Assembly: GCA_023014335.1 (NCBI GenBank)
Contig: JAECYW010000030.1
Location: 186,001 to 250,000, forward strand
Reading direction: 5' to 3'
Length of the DNA: 64,000 nucleotides
DNA from: Galerina marginata
Lineage: Eukaryota; Basidiomycota; Agaricomycetes; Agaricales; Galerinaceae
Shown one piece after another: positions 42,779-54,800 of this stretch. A model generated the notes under the pieces. It was not told where the DNA came from, did no database searches, and saw nothing but the letters and a program-made list of their open reading frames with translations. The position numbers were made by a program, and so were the translations under genes. How positions within the stretch are numbered: the first letter of the stretch is position 1; each line of letters begins with the position of its first letter.

Positions 42779-45700
42779 CCGCATCTCCGTCACCCTTTTT
42801 CACGATGCAACCCTCATAGAGGACCTTGACTTTGTCTTGATCATAACGGCCATGATGAACGGCACAACGTCGACCGTTCACCGACAACCTAGCCGCCAAC
42901 AACAGCCCGCCTCCCCGTTATCAATGACCGGTTTTCTGCCCCAACGGTGACGCGGTCAGAACGCCTTGTTGAAGTTACATAGGTCTGTCGCTAATTTTCT
43001 CCTTTCCTCTATTTCTCATACTCATTCTAATCTTTCTGGCCATTATGTAGCGATACTCAGGAGACTTTGCGCAGGCATGGTACCACACGCCTCTCAGGTT
43101 GGGTTGGCACAGTACAGCCGCCCAGATGCTCGTCGACGCGCCGATAGCAGAGATCTGAGAAAGCCAGTCGATTGGTAACTCGTGATCTAGCTTTGCCTGT
43201 GCGTGCATCTTCTCTTCTTATCCTGCCCGTAGTCTAATTGTCGAACTTTTTCAGTAATTCGCCGTCAAAATACCATGCCGTTTGAGAGCATTCGGGAGGT
43301 TAGGGTTGCAGCTTTGTTCGTTTGTGAAAAGAAGATTTGGTATGAGGCGCTGGCGGCTCTTAGACTGTACGCCTCCTCTGTCTTCACTACTTCCCTCTCT
43401 AACATCATCCCTCTCAGACTTCACTGCATCCTCGTCCTGTGTAAGTATCTTCATTTTCTGTCCATACCCTTACCTAACGTTCGTACTTCTTCAGTGATCC
43501 CACACCATGAATTAGAAAATTCGTATAACGTACCAGAAAACTACGATAGCAAGCTGACCTGGGCTCGTCATCGGTCATCTTTCAATCAGTATTTCGTCGT
43601 GCATACGCGGCGGCGGTGTATCCAAGGTGGAGATGGCTTCTTAGGCAGTGGTACGTCTCTCCTGATCCACTTGCTTGATTATCGATCGATGGGGTTAATA
43701 TTGCGTTCAGAGCATCCTTGGACAATATGCACCGTAGCTGCATGTTTGTTTGGACGCCGATGCCAACATCAACGCCAACAGCAACATCAACGAACCCAGA
43801 CCGCCCCCAGCAGCGCAGGCCTATCCTTCGGTCACAGCCTCTTTTTAGACTAGATCCCACGACGGTGCTATCACGCTACTTACGTTTAACTGCCCATTTC
43901 ATCTCATCTCCTCACCTCCTCGACGATGGCCCTCTTATTCTACGCCCTTTGTCGATCCTGATCAACGGAGACACAGACGCGAACTTATCTGCTAGAGTCT
44001 GGTATTGTCAACCCCGCCCTCGAGCCTCCAGGGATTCTTATCTTCGAAGCCGCGTGTCGAGCCCGCGTAAAAACCCTTTTTGAATGCTCAGTGTTGCACC
44101 CAACTGAGAAACTACCTGAATCCGGACAAACACGAAAACGAAAACGAACACGGATCCAACAGCAGAAACCCCAGCCTCAGCCCCGCCCTGCATCGCTATC
44201 GCTGTTGCTATTGCTATTACTTTCACCGCACCTATGATCATACACCCAGCCCGCTTCGGTAGCCCACCAGCCTGAGGGCTGAGCTCTTATCTCAGATGTT
44301 CGTCATTCGTTTGACCCGTCGTCGTCGTCGGCGGTGGAGGTGCAGTATGCTAGCCCCTCTCCCCCGCCGCTGCGGGGGTCATCCGGGGGCTGTGGTGGTG
44401 CATGAATCTAGAATCAGCAGCCGTGGTACCAACACCAGCGCTGACAGCGCTCTCTTTGCTCCCGCCCGGTCGCGTCGCTTGGGGCCATTCTGGCTCATTC
44501 ATCAGCCCGGCCTCTCTCCTCAGACTTTCTTTACCCGTTGGCTCAGTCACCTCTATCTCCTCTCTCTCTCCTCTTTCCATCCCGCCTCGTAGATGGGAGG
44601 CGTGCTTCTTGCGTTTGTGTCAGTGCAAGCTCGTCAAGGAGGAAGTGCAGCCTCGTTTTCGTCATACTTCGTTTGCCCACCGTGCCCGTTACCTATGCCC
44701 ATGCGGCGTCTATCTTGCCCACACCGGTGCCAGCACCAGTCGCGTCTCACGTCAGTACTGACATACTCGTATCGACGAGGAGGGCGATCAATCCAAACCA
44801 CGAGCGGGACCTGGCTTTTTTGAAGGCTCGGGGTGTTTTTTTGGCTTCATGAGGAGGAGGGAGAGGAGCAGAGACGTGGCGGTTATGAGTAAGGTCGCAC
44901 TGGCCCCGGCACCGGCACTGATATCAAATCGCGCTTTCAGCCTGGTCAGATCAAATCCTCTACCACCCATCCGTCTCTCTGGCTCGTCTGTTTATACTAT
45001 CCCTAGCCCGCGGTACTCCTCGCCTATCCATGCCCTTGCCCATGCCCTGCCCGCGCCGTTGGACCCGCAAGTATGAACAGGACCACAAGCGTGAGCCTGA
45101 GCACACGTGTCAAGCTACAGTCTCGTCATTCGTCGAGGTCGTCGTCGGCGTTGACGTCGCTTCTCTTTTTTCCCGCCGTCCCCATTGCCTGCTCCACTGG
45201 CACGGCCTCTCCTCTGCACCCCTTCCCGGCCCGGTTATTCCCGCTGCCGCCCCGCGTTGGTTCTAGCATCACCAGTACCGCTTCTGCGCGTCTCAGGAGC
45301 TTTCATCTGCTCCTTCCGCCGTTTGTACCACCTGGGAACTTGTGGATCGAGGTATTGATCAGAGGCCTCGAGGCGTTTTCTAAAATAAGGAATCAAGATG
45401 GGAAAGATGGGCAGGCGATGCGCGAGATCATGATGATTGAAAGCGACCTGTCTAGGAGAAATACAGTGCGGATGGCGGCGAAGAAGGCGCAAGCTTCGTC
45501 AGCTGAAGTTGCACCTGCACGGCCTCGATACCGCCTCAAGTTCCTGCTGTGCCCCAGATCTGTTCATCAACCTCCAGTACGTTTGTGATTCCAAGCTCCT
45601 TGATGCAATTATTGAAGCTTCTATGGCTTGGCTGACAGTAGCCAGCGTCCGTACTTTGCCACCATCGACGCTTTTTGGAGCGCGCGAACCAGGACCAATG

Positions 45701-45890
45701 CTGCTTCCTGGCCAATACCACCTGTTTGTACAGTCAACGCCACCTGCGTAGGAGGTACTTGTACATTGTCAGGGCCCTCTCCTCACTGTGCTCTGACTTC
45801 CTCGATGGCTGAACGTGTTCGCTGCTTATTGAGCTGTGGTCCGGGTGTTGTCCAAGGCTCGAGCTTTTGGAAATAGTACGGTATATTTTA
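42745..45890 (+). repeat. Dispersed repeat family R, copy 5 (longest)
   Basis: It starts GACGCGTCAACGCGTTCGTG and has the block TCGTCGACGCGCCGATAGCA. The part 43500-43860 matches 62850-63080 (copy 7) and, inverted, 41260-41520 (copy 4). Further on are C-rich and CGTCGT-type repeats. Several open frames of 100-190 codons occur but are not conserved between copies. The 3' limit is approximate. Confidence 0.55.
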
Positions 45891-46317
45891 ACTGCTGTGC
45901 TCGAGTGAAGAGTTATAACATAGCCTCAGCATTCTAATTTCTCAGGTTGTTCGCGTTATGGGCCATAGAAGGCCGCAAATGGAAGCAGAAAGATGTGAGA
46001 GAAAGACCATGAATACGTAGCGGTGTAGGTAGCTGACGGACACAGGAAAACTAAAAATATTCTCCGGGCATTGGGTGTTCACGAAGTTCACAGTGCCCAA
46101 TTTTTTGGAGCGTAAAATTGGAACGACGTGTCTTACTGACATGCACCGCCTGAGAATACCTTAAAGATACTTATGCGCTCGAACAACGTCTTCTCACAGA
46201 AAATTCCCCTTACTTCCCCCGTGCAAGTTTCTCCGATTCCTATTTCTCAATGGCAGCAAATGTTAAACGACCAGTTGAAGGCTTGGATTGTCAGTACATC
46301 GTCTACCTGCTAGCTAT
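45891..46317. other. Upstream of the DUF2235-WD40 gene
   Basis: No separate gene. An ATG at 46250 is out of frame with the protein. The ATG at 46318 is in frame and is taken as the start. Confidence 0.4.
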
Positions 46318-49300
46318 ATGCAACAACTTGACTCTTTTTCACAAGTTAAAGGACATACAAGCAACGTCCCCGCGGGCGGTCCGAGTCGTTCACCTCGCTC
46401 GGATCCAGAGTCCAAGCCATGTCAACATAGCGTTGATGGTAGAAATCTTGTCGTTTGCATAGATGGGACTGCAAATCAGTTCGGAGAGAAGGTACGCCTT
46501 TTTGATGCTGTCTGTCCGGATCCATCGTCGCGCTGGCTGATGTGCATGATAAGAACACAAATGTTATCGAATTGTATAATCTCATCTTGAAGGAGGACGA
46601 AGACAACCAGCGAACTTGGTACAATAGTGGCATTGGTACCTACGCTCGGCCGTCATGGAAATCATTAAACTACTACAAGCAGGTCCTGTATCACAAGGCC
46701 GACTTGGCAATTGCATGGTGCGTTGGGAGTTAATCGATAATCTCCGGATAAATATTGATATGCTCCGATTCAACTCTTTTTGTTTAGGGGTTTTGAGCGA
46801 ACAGTTATGGCTGCATATCGTTGGCTGTCAGACAATTATGAGAGGGGCGATTGTATATTTCTGTTCGGTATGTTCGAATGAATTTGTTACACAAGTCTAA
46901 GTTAATTCTGAAGGGAAAATAGGGTTTTCTCGTGGCGCATATCAGGTCCGCGTGCTGTCCGCAATGATCGACAAGGTGCGCTACATTTTGAATCCTATGG
47001 TCAATGGTCATGATAAAAGTGTTTGGATACTTTTAGGTCGGCCTCATCTATAAGGGAAACGAAATGCAAATACCTTTGTGAGCAGCGCCTCAAATCTGTG
47101 CCTAGGGTGGTACCGATTAATCGCCTTTAGTGCATACGAGCTATACAGGGACCCAAAAAGTGACGAAATTTCTGGATCAAGTGGAGTGCACACGGTGGGA
47201 TCCCCGGACATGACAAGCAGCGCTGAGCGCTTCAAGAAGGCATTCTCTTACAAAGACGTAAGAGTGCATTTCGTTGGTGCTTGGTACGTGGGGAAGCTCC
47301 GCTTTTATAGCTTTACGCTGAAAAACACTTGTCAGGGATACTGTTTCATCCATTGGAATAGTACGTGGAAAACGAATGCTCCCGCGAACAATTGACGGAA
47401 TGAAACATGTCTGTTACTTCCGACATGCCCTGGCGCTCGATGAGCGACGGGTTAAATTCTTGCCGGAGTACGCTTACGGAGGTGAAGCAAAGCCTCCAGC
47501 AAATTCCGAGGGCAATATTCCTTCTCCTCGTTCCTGGTGGACGAAGTATTTCCATTTTCGAAAGGGCCACATCAAAGATACTTCGCCTTTGGGCAACAGG
47601 CCGCCGACTGCAATTGGTGGCGTTGTCAATGACTTTCAGAGTGAGAAGCCGGCGCCACCAACGGGGAATCCCCCACACACGTTGGAAGTCTGGTTCGCAG
47701 GTACGCACTCGGATATGTAAGTGTACTTTTGTTTCCACCGAAAGATACAATCAGTAATCCCCGCATTTAGAGGAGGCGGAAACGCTGAGAACTCTGGGAT
47801 GAACCGAAGCAGGCCTCCCCTGAGATGGATGGTGTTTGAAGCAGGGGCACTCGGCCTTCGAACGGCACCATTCGAGCGCACTCTTATTCCTGAAGAGCAG
47901 ATCGACATCAGGGAATCGTTGACATGGGTCTGGTGGCCGCTTGAGCTTCTTTTCTTCAACAGGCTAACATACACTAGGCGGGAGCAAGGCAAGCAGACAA
48001 CTCACAGGTAAATCTTCTCTATCTGCTAGGAAATTTCACTGAACTAATTGCATTAGGCCTCATCTTGGGTCAAGCCGTAAAATTCACGCTGGTCAGAAGA
48101 TCCACGGTTCACTTGTGCTATCCAACAAAATGGGCGACGGCTACACACCAAAGGCACGTCCACTGGGAGATGACCCTTCTTTCTGGAAGGAAGCACGCGC
48201 GGAGGGGCTTGGGGATTGGTTGGCAGCCGACTTGTACGAGTTCGCCCAAACCCTTGTGGAGAAATTCCTTAATGAGACGGATAATACTGCGTTACAGACG
48301 TTACGTCAAACCGCAACATGGAGTAAGCTTTTTCGATCCGTGGTATCTTTCCTCATGGCTTACTTCTCGATGATTTTAGCTGATGGACGGCAAGCGGCGT
48401 ACGATGGTGTAATCGGGGGGCTGAGAAGTACAGAAACTGCGACTGAGACCAAGTACCAACTCTTGAAAAGCACAGTATACATCATACCGAAAAGTGGTCC
48501 AACGTTAAAGCTATGTCACTCGACCGAAATCCAGAATTTGATCTCAGACCTTCGGGAAAGCAACAACGAAGACTACCAGGAGATGGCTCGTCAATTTTTG
48601 GAGCAGTTTGCATATCGTAAGTGAAATATCGTATATCACTATTTTTCCTTACTGAGTTCTTGACTCCGATGTGCAGATGGGCCACTCGTTTTGAATGGGC
48701 ACAAATCCACGGTCTGGTCTGTGGCATTCTCGCCTGACAGCAGACATATAGTGTCAGGTTCAGCTGACTGGACAGTTCAAATATGGGATGCAGATACGGG
48801 GAGGCCAGTGGGGGCACCACTCCGAGAACATACAAATACGGTCTACTCTGTCGCCTTCTCACCTGACGGCACGCGGGTAGTCTCAGGCTCAGCCGATTGC
48901 ACAATTCGATTCTGGGACGGGGAGATGGGGAAGAGGACAGGAGAGGAATTTGGAAGAAACCCAAGCTGGATAGCGTCTGTCGCATTCTCAGCTGACGGCA
49001 AGTATATACTCTCGAGCTCAGCAGACTCGACAATTCAGATCTGGGATGCGGAAACGATGAAGAAGATCGGAGATCCACTTCAAGGACATACAGATCGTGT
49101 CATGTCTGTCGCATTCTCTCCTGATTGCAGACTTGTAGTCTCTGGATCGTGCGACAAAACAGTCCGGCTCTGGGATGCAGAAACACGGGAGCCGATAGGA
49201 CATCCGCTGCACGGACATACAGAACTTGTTAGTTGTGTCGCATTCTCTCCTGACGGGAAGCATGTTTTCTCGTGCTCACATGACACGACACTGCGAATCT

Positions 49301-50607
49301 GGGATGCGGAAACTGGAAAGCCGGTGGAGGTCCGGGGACTGGGAAGAAAAGTGTATTCTATTGCCTTCTCGCCTGACGGCAGGCACTTGGCATCGGCTTC
49401 GGAGGATGGAACAGTGGGGCTTTGGGATGTAGAAACAGGAAAGCGAGTGGGGAGAGCGTTCGAAGGACACAGCCAACGTGTCTTATCTGTCGCATTCTCG
49501 CCTGATGGTACGCGCATAGCCTCAGGCTCAACAGACCACACAATTCGAATCTGGGATGTGACGAGGAAGTTGGTGGGAGAGCCGATACATGGACACAGCC
49601 GCGAAATCGATTCTGTCACATCCGAGTGCTCGTCAACTAGCAAATCCATCGTGTCGGTTTCGAATGACCAGATCTCGGATGCAGGACCCACAGATGGACA
49701 CATTACATTGCATGGACACACATATTGGGTCGGGTCTGTCGCAATCTCACCTGACGGCAAGCACATAGTCTCAGGTTCAGCCGACCTGACAGTTCGCATA
49801 TGGGATGCAGAAACAGGGAAGCCAGTCGGACGGCCGTTCCGAGGACACACAGACCTAATCCTTTCCGTTGCCTTCTCGCATGATAGCACGCGCCTGGTTT
49901 CGGGCTCACGTGATGGCACAATTCGAATTTGGGATGTGGAGGTGGGGAAGTTGGTCCGAGAGCCATTTAGAGGACAATCAGTTGCGTCTGTCACATTCTC
50001 GCCAGATGGCAAGCACGTAGCCTCAGGCACAACCGGCGTTCAATTATGGAGTGTAGAGACCGGGACGTCAACGGGAGAGTCATTTCTAGGACACACAGAT
50101 TTGGTCTATTCCGTCGCATTCTCGCCTGATGGCAGATACTTGGTGTCAGGCTCATCCGACAAGACGCTCCGGATCTGGGATGTGGAGACAAGGAAGTCAG
50201 TGGGTGAACCGTTACGGGGACACAGCAGTTGGGTCGTCTCTGTTGCGTTCTCGCCTGACGGTCGGCGCATAATCTCTGGCTCATCTGACTTTACAATTCG
50301 TATCTGGGATGTGGAGACCGGGAGGCAAGTTGGAGAGCCTTTCTATGGACATACAAACGCCGTCAGGACTGTTGCGTTCTCGCCTGATGGTATGCACGTA
50401 GCCTCTGGCTCACACGATTTAACAATTCGAATTTGGGATGTGAAAACCGGGGAGCTGATGGGTGAGCCATTCCGCGGACACTCAGCTTCTGTCACCTCTG
50501 TAGCATTCTCGCCGGATGGCAGGCGAGTTATCTCAGGTTCGTTGGATCATACAGTTCGGATCTGGGATGTGGAAAGCCGGGAAACAAAGGCGCCGGTTCA
50601 AGCGTAG
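46318..50607 (+). CDS. DUF2235 (Tle1-like hydrolase) fused to WD40 repeats
   Basis: Exons begin at 46318 (MQQLDSFSQVKGHTSN). The N-terminal half is a DUF2235 alpha/beta hydrolase, the family that includes bacterial Tle1 phospholipases: NLVVCIDGTANQFGEK; NTNVIELYNLIL; WYNSGIGTYARPSW; AAYRWLSDNYERGDCIFLFG joined to FSRGAYQVRVLSAMIDK, where the GFSRGA elbow carries the nucleophilic Ser; LIYKGNEMQIP; HTLEVWFAGTHSD joined to GGGNAENSGMNR. At least eight introns of 45-75 nt are needed in this half. A linker (about 48115-48624) follows. An intron at about 48617-48676 joins DGPLVLNGHKSTVWSVAFSP to a single 3' exon with 15 WD40-type units (about 43 residues each, unit 8 degenerate) up to the stop at 50607. 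No NACHT is present. It is predicted to be a lipase-like effector with a beta-propeller sensor or binding module. Confidence 0.8.
48691..50595 (+). repeat. Array of 15 WD40-coding repeats (about 129 bp each)
   Basis: Units are closely similar at DNA level, with recurring TCGCATTCTCGCCTGA(T/C)GGC and ATTCGAATCTGGGATGTGGA blocks. The eighth unit (about 49590-49710) has lost the VAFSPDG and IWD signatures. Open frames on the opposite strand here are shadows of the array. Confidence 0.8.
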
Positions 50608-51889
50608 ATCTCGTATGCTAGCGACAATTTGTTAGTTATTTAAATTATATTAGTTTGGTCTGCACAGCCGCCTCTCTTCTTTGAGTACTCCAAATCTTAA
50701 TCCCAGTTTCCATTAGTAACGTGTGGCATAGGGTGAGGTCTCCCAGCGCGGAGTCTTATTTCTAGCAACGTGTAGGTCTCATGGAACGATTTTGAATAGC
50801 GTTGATACCACACTCAAGCGGAAAGCTAACGAGCAGCAAACGAGAAACTTTAAGTATTAAATTGAAGTCGAAATATTGGACCTTAGTCTGGGCTGAATGC
50901 ATTTCGGACCCGGGAGAAGCGCAGAGTGTTAATTCTAATCCTAAGTTTACAAATTGGAAGATGAATCCTTTTGATCAGCGAACCGTGACTGAGTCGAAGA
51001 GAGAGACTTCTTTTGCGATTCAGTCCTATTTAGTGCAATGTCCGGGCGACGCCCGCACCTGTTTCACCCAAAAGCCGGCGTCATTGAACGCTTGTAATAG
51101 CCGCTCAGTTCGTTCCGTTCTTCATGGGTGTTTGTCAATGTTCTGTTCCTCCCGTTCTACGTACAAGCGCCCTGCTATTCCAGTCCGACATGTCTACGGA
51201 CTCTTGCCTCTTTCATTCTTGAATAAAGGATTTCGAGTCCCTCCTTCGAGGGCAGCCACGGCGAGAGCAGCAGAGGATGTGGAGGTGTGAGAACAACTTT
51301 GATAGACACTCTGAATGCTCGAGCTTAGAAGTCGCGGTTGTAACAGCGCTGCTGAGAGTCCACATATTTCTCTTTCGCATTGTCGCGAGTCCTGGAGCAT
51401 ACCTCCTCGCCGTTCAAAACAAAAACCCGGAAATAGAGGTACGAATGCTAATTGAATCTGGATCTAATGGCTTGAATGTTAGAGCCAGATATATTTCTTG
51501 CTTTTCTGGGGCCTAGTCGCGAAATGCGGTCCATCCTGGACCTATTTTATTATTTAACTATCAAAGGAAACCGGGAGGAGGGGCTCAAATCTCCACCAAT
51601 TGTTTATCTAGTGGAAACAATCTATTGCATTCGACATTTGTTCCCATCCCATGGTAGAGAATATTTTTTGTCAATATTTCAGGTATTACGCGATGGCACA
51701 TACTCGAGTAGACGCTAACCCATTTGTGTCTGGCTTAAATTCCGGCCATCTATGTCTCTACATCACGCTAGAATGTGTCATTCACATCGCCGAAAATTCT
51801 GCTTTCCTGGCGCGACACGGAATCCAACCTGGCTATATTTTATTATCGGAGACAAAGGAAAATGAGGGATTTGAATTCTCGCCGACACT
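50608..51889. other. Intergenic with a BTB relic and unassigned frames
   Basis: About 50895-51040 on the minus strand resembles the first BTB exon (a CGATTCAGTC..GAGTC block also found at 40300-40350, and SPGSEM like FPGSEI), so it is probably a decayed fragment. Between 51640 and 51889 a plus-strand frame reads LYITLECVIHIAENSAFLAR and IQPGYILLSETKENEG. I do not recognise it. It is broken by the hAT-like insertion. Confidence 0.35.
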
Positions 51890-54800
51890 CAAGGGGGTGC
51901 CGGGATCAAAATGCCGGACCGGTACCCGGTTAGTTAGTCCAGCCGCCGGAGGCGAAAAAAAAAGTTGGACCCCCGGGTAAACTGCCCCCAAAACTTGATT
52001 TTAGCTCTCTAAGGGCAGCTAAATACTGTTCAGATTTTGTAATACAGTCAGAACTTGGGATGAAGCATAAATTTGTTCATTTACAGCCCGAAAACAGCAG
52101 AAAATGCCACAATGTTCATCAGGAAAACCAGTTTTCCCATTAGTTCGGCCATATTTACGTAGGTCTACAGTGTCTCTGTAGGTCCTGTAGGTATCTGCAC
52201 TACCTCAATAGGTCAGCGTAGGCTTGATAGTTTACCCTGTACTACCGAAGCAAATAAAATTTACAGAAGGCAGATTATAAAACTTTTGGATAAGCGGTGG
52301 TTTCACCATTGAACTACGCGTGGTCCAAAAGGCAGGAGGCGTCGCCGCTGTGGTGGGTGGTTTAAGTTAGAACCGAATCAACAATTGAAATTCGTACAAG
52401 TCCGTTGAAACTCCGCCACACGTGACTTTGTTGATCAATGTTCGACTTTCTTGACTTCGTCCCCTGTCTCTTACCACTATCATCCCCTGCCTCCACCGAG
52501 CCGTGTCCTTCATAAATAGCCTGCAGCTTTGTCCCAGCCTATTAGACTACTTCGATGTGTAACTCTGCGGCGTATTGGAGTCTCAAGAACCTGGTAACCA
52601 AGGCGTACCCGGCATGAGGTATGTAGGGATGTATGTCTTTGTTCCAACTGCTTTAACTCGCTCCTGGTGTATAGCTAGGTATTCCGGAACAAATTGGATT
52701 ATGTCACTTGACTAGGTGTGTCTGCTATTGCCTTTTGCCAAGTTTCTATATATGCTTAACTCCACGCTGAAAGAGTTTGCTACCTTTCCAGTTCAACAAT
52801 GATTAGGTGGGCATCGTATTAATCCATGACCTGTCTAATATTAACATTATTACTTGATGCCGCTCAGCTCGCCACCACATTTGCCCCACTTACCTTGGGT
52901 TCCTTTGTACGTGGCCACCTCCTGTATGCGCGGCTAACATCTTGTTAGACTTCAGATTTCTGATTCGTCTGCTGTGCTACCTAAACGTGGTATGTCTTCA
53001 AGGGACTTCTATTGTGGTGCTTGCATGCTCACTCACTGTTGCTACCTGCCAGCTGTCCATATGTCCATGCCAGAGAGCAATTCCCAGCCATCGTATTCTG
53101 TAAGTTGCAGCTTCATCCTCCTGTGTTCATCAGGAAAACGCCAGATGCCTAAGTAGGCCTATAGAGCCTATGTAGTATGTGTAGCCTGTTAGGCAACCCC
53201 CCTTTATATTGGTCTTTGTAGGCAACAGCCAGCGGAATATTGGTCTCTGTAGGCAACGGCCAACGGAATATAGGTTACAGTAGGCAGCCATAGGTCCACC
53301 AATTTAGCATCTTATAGCCCTAGGTAGGCAAACGTAGGTAGGAAAAAATGTGTCATATAAAATTGTCAATTACTACACATCCCGGGATAAATGGTATATA
53401 CGAGGATTCCCAATTTTATTAGTATGGCAGGACCGCAATTTCGCAAAGCACCAGGAGATCACTCTTCCGAAAGCACCAGACCCCCCCGCTCCTTCTTCGC
53501 AGCTTTGACGTCACATTAACGTAGGACTGACCAGCAATTAGATCTGCGAGGAGCCGAGGACAACAATTTTTATGCAAAAAATGTTAAGCGATTAAGTCGG
53601 TTTTGCAGGTATCAGTGGGGCGCAGGTTGCAGGTGAACGGGCGACGTGGACGGCTGACCTACGCGGTTGTCAGCGGGGCACAATGGGGAGTGGATGCGGG
53701 CTTACGGCGTCAATTGCAGCGCAAGCAAGCTACTGCCATGGCTGGCATGCGCAGCGTCAGCTGGGCAAGCTGGGGAGGCAGAGGCAGCTTACGCAGTTCC
53801 TTCGCAGAGAGTTTATGGGATGGGCAGGCGCTCTACGTGGCACGGATGACATATACGGTGGGTTCGCGTGAAGTTTGCGAGGCAGGTGGCCATGCTATGT
53901 GGCACGACTGGCATGCGCGGCGTCAGTTGAGCAAGGTGGCCCGGTGGGGAGGATTTCCGGAGGGGGGGGGGGGGGCTTACGGGGTCAGGCCCTCCATGCT
54001 ACGTGGAATGGCTGGCATACCCAACGTGAGTGAGGCAAACTGGGGGAGGTTGAACCTTAGAAGATATCAGATATAGAAATATACGACTTACGCGGGCAGT
54101 GAATGCATCTGCGAGCTGCAAAGAACTGAGAAAATCAACTACAAGTTAAGAAACGTAATGAAAGACTTACGCTTGTCACATCATTCAAGCAACCAAGCTA
54201 CAAGGGTTGCCTGGATGGACTCCACCAATAACGTGCCTGGGTGTCGCTCGTGCAGACGTGGTCGACGCGCGGAGAGGTGACGTGTCTTGGTGAAAGTAGT
54301 TGCGGTCAAAGGTCAAGAGACGGGCAGCGAGCAAAAAAGGACGGGGAGGTGGTGGAATGAGTTCAAGTTGAGTTTCATTGATTTCTCACAGTTCTGGCAG
54401 TATTCAACCACAATCAACAACGTCACGTGTGTCGGAGTTTGAACTGACTTAAACATTTCTGACGCAACTCGATCAATCTTGTGCCTTCCACCAGCCTTCC
54501 ATTCAAGTTAGCTGCGGCTCCTCTACCTTCAACCTTTTCAACACCCACACCGACAAACGGATGCCGACACTCCCGCTACACAGCTACCATAGCTGCGCAG
54601 TCCATTATTTAACCCATTCAATGTAACTGACCACTTCCAACCCATTTATGCAGAAACCATAAGGCTGGCGTCTGAGTACCGTCGCTCCCCACCCTACTGC
54701 CGGCCCTTTGTTTTACACCACCCACTGATTCTCGTTCAGTGTCGGCACTCCCCGTTATTTGAATGTCTGAGTGTAGCACACCGACATCCCGATGGCGAAT

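Noticed and set aside
43275..43853. 192-codon open frame in R copy 5, and 45073-45588
   Set aside because: The frames are not conserved in other R copies; treated as non-coding repeat.
49080..50030. 316-codon minus-strand open frame
   Set aside because: Shadow of the WD40 repeats on the other strand.
52291..52326. tRNA 5'-half-like sequence on the minus strand (GTAGTTCAATGGTGAAACC)
   Set aside because: Only a box-A-like half is present; no matching box B or acceptor stem follows, so at most a fragment.
53603..54076. 157-codon open frame in the hAT-like element
   Set aside because: G-rich and low complexity, includes a poly-G run; no transposase motifs.
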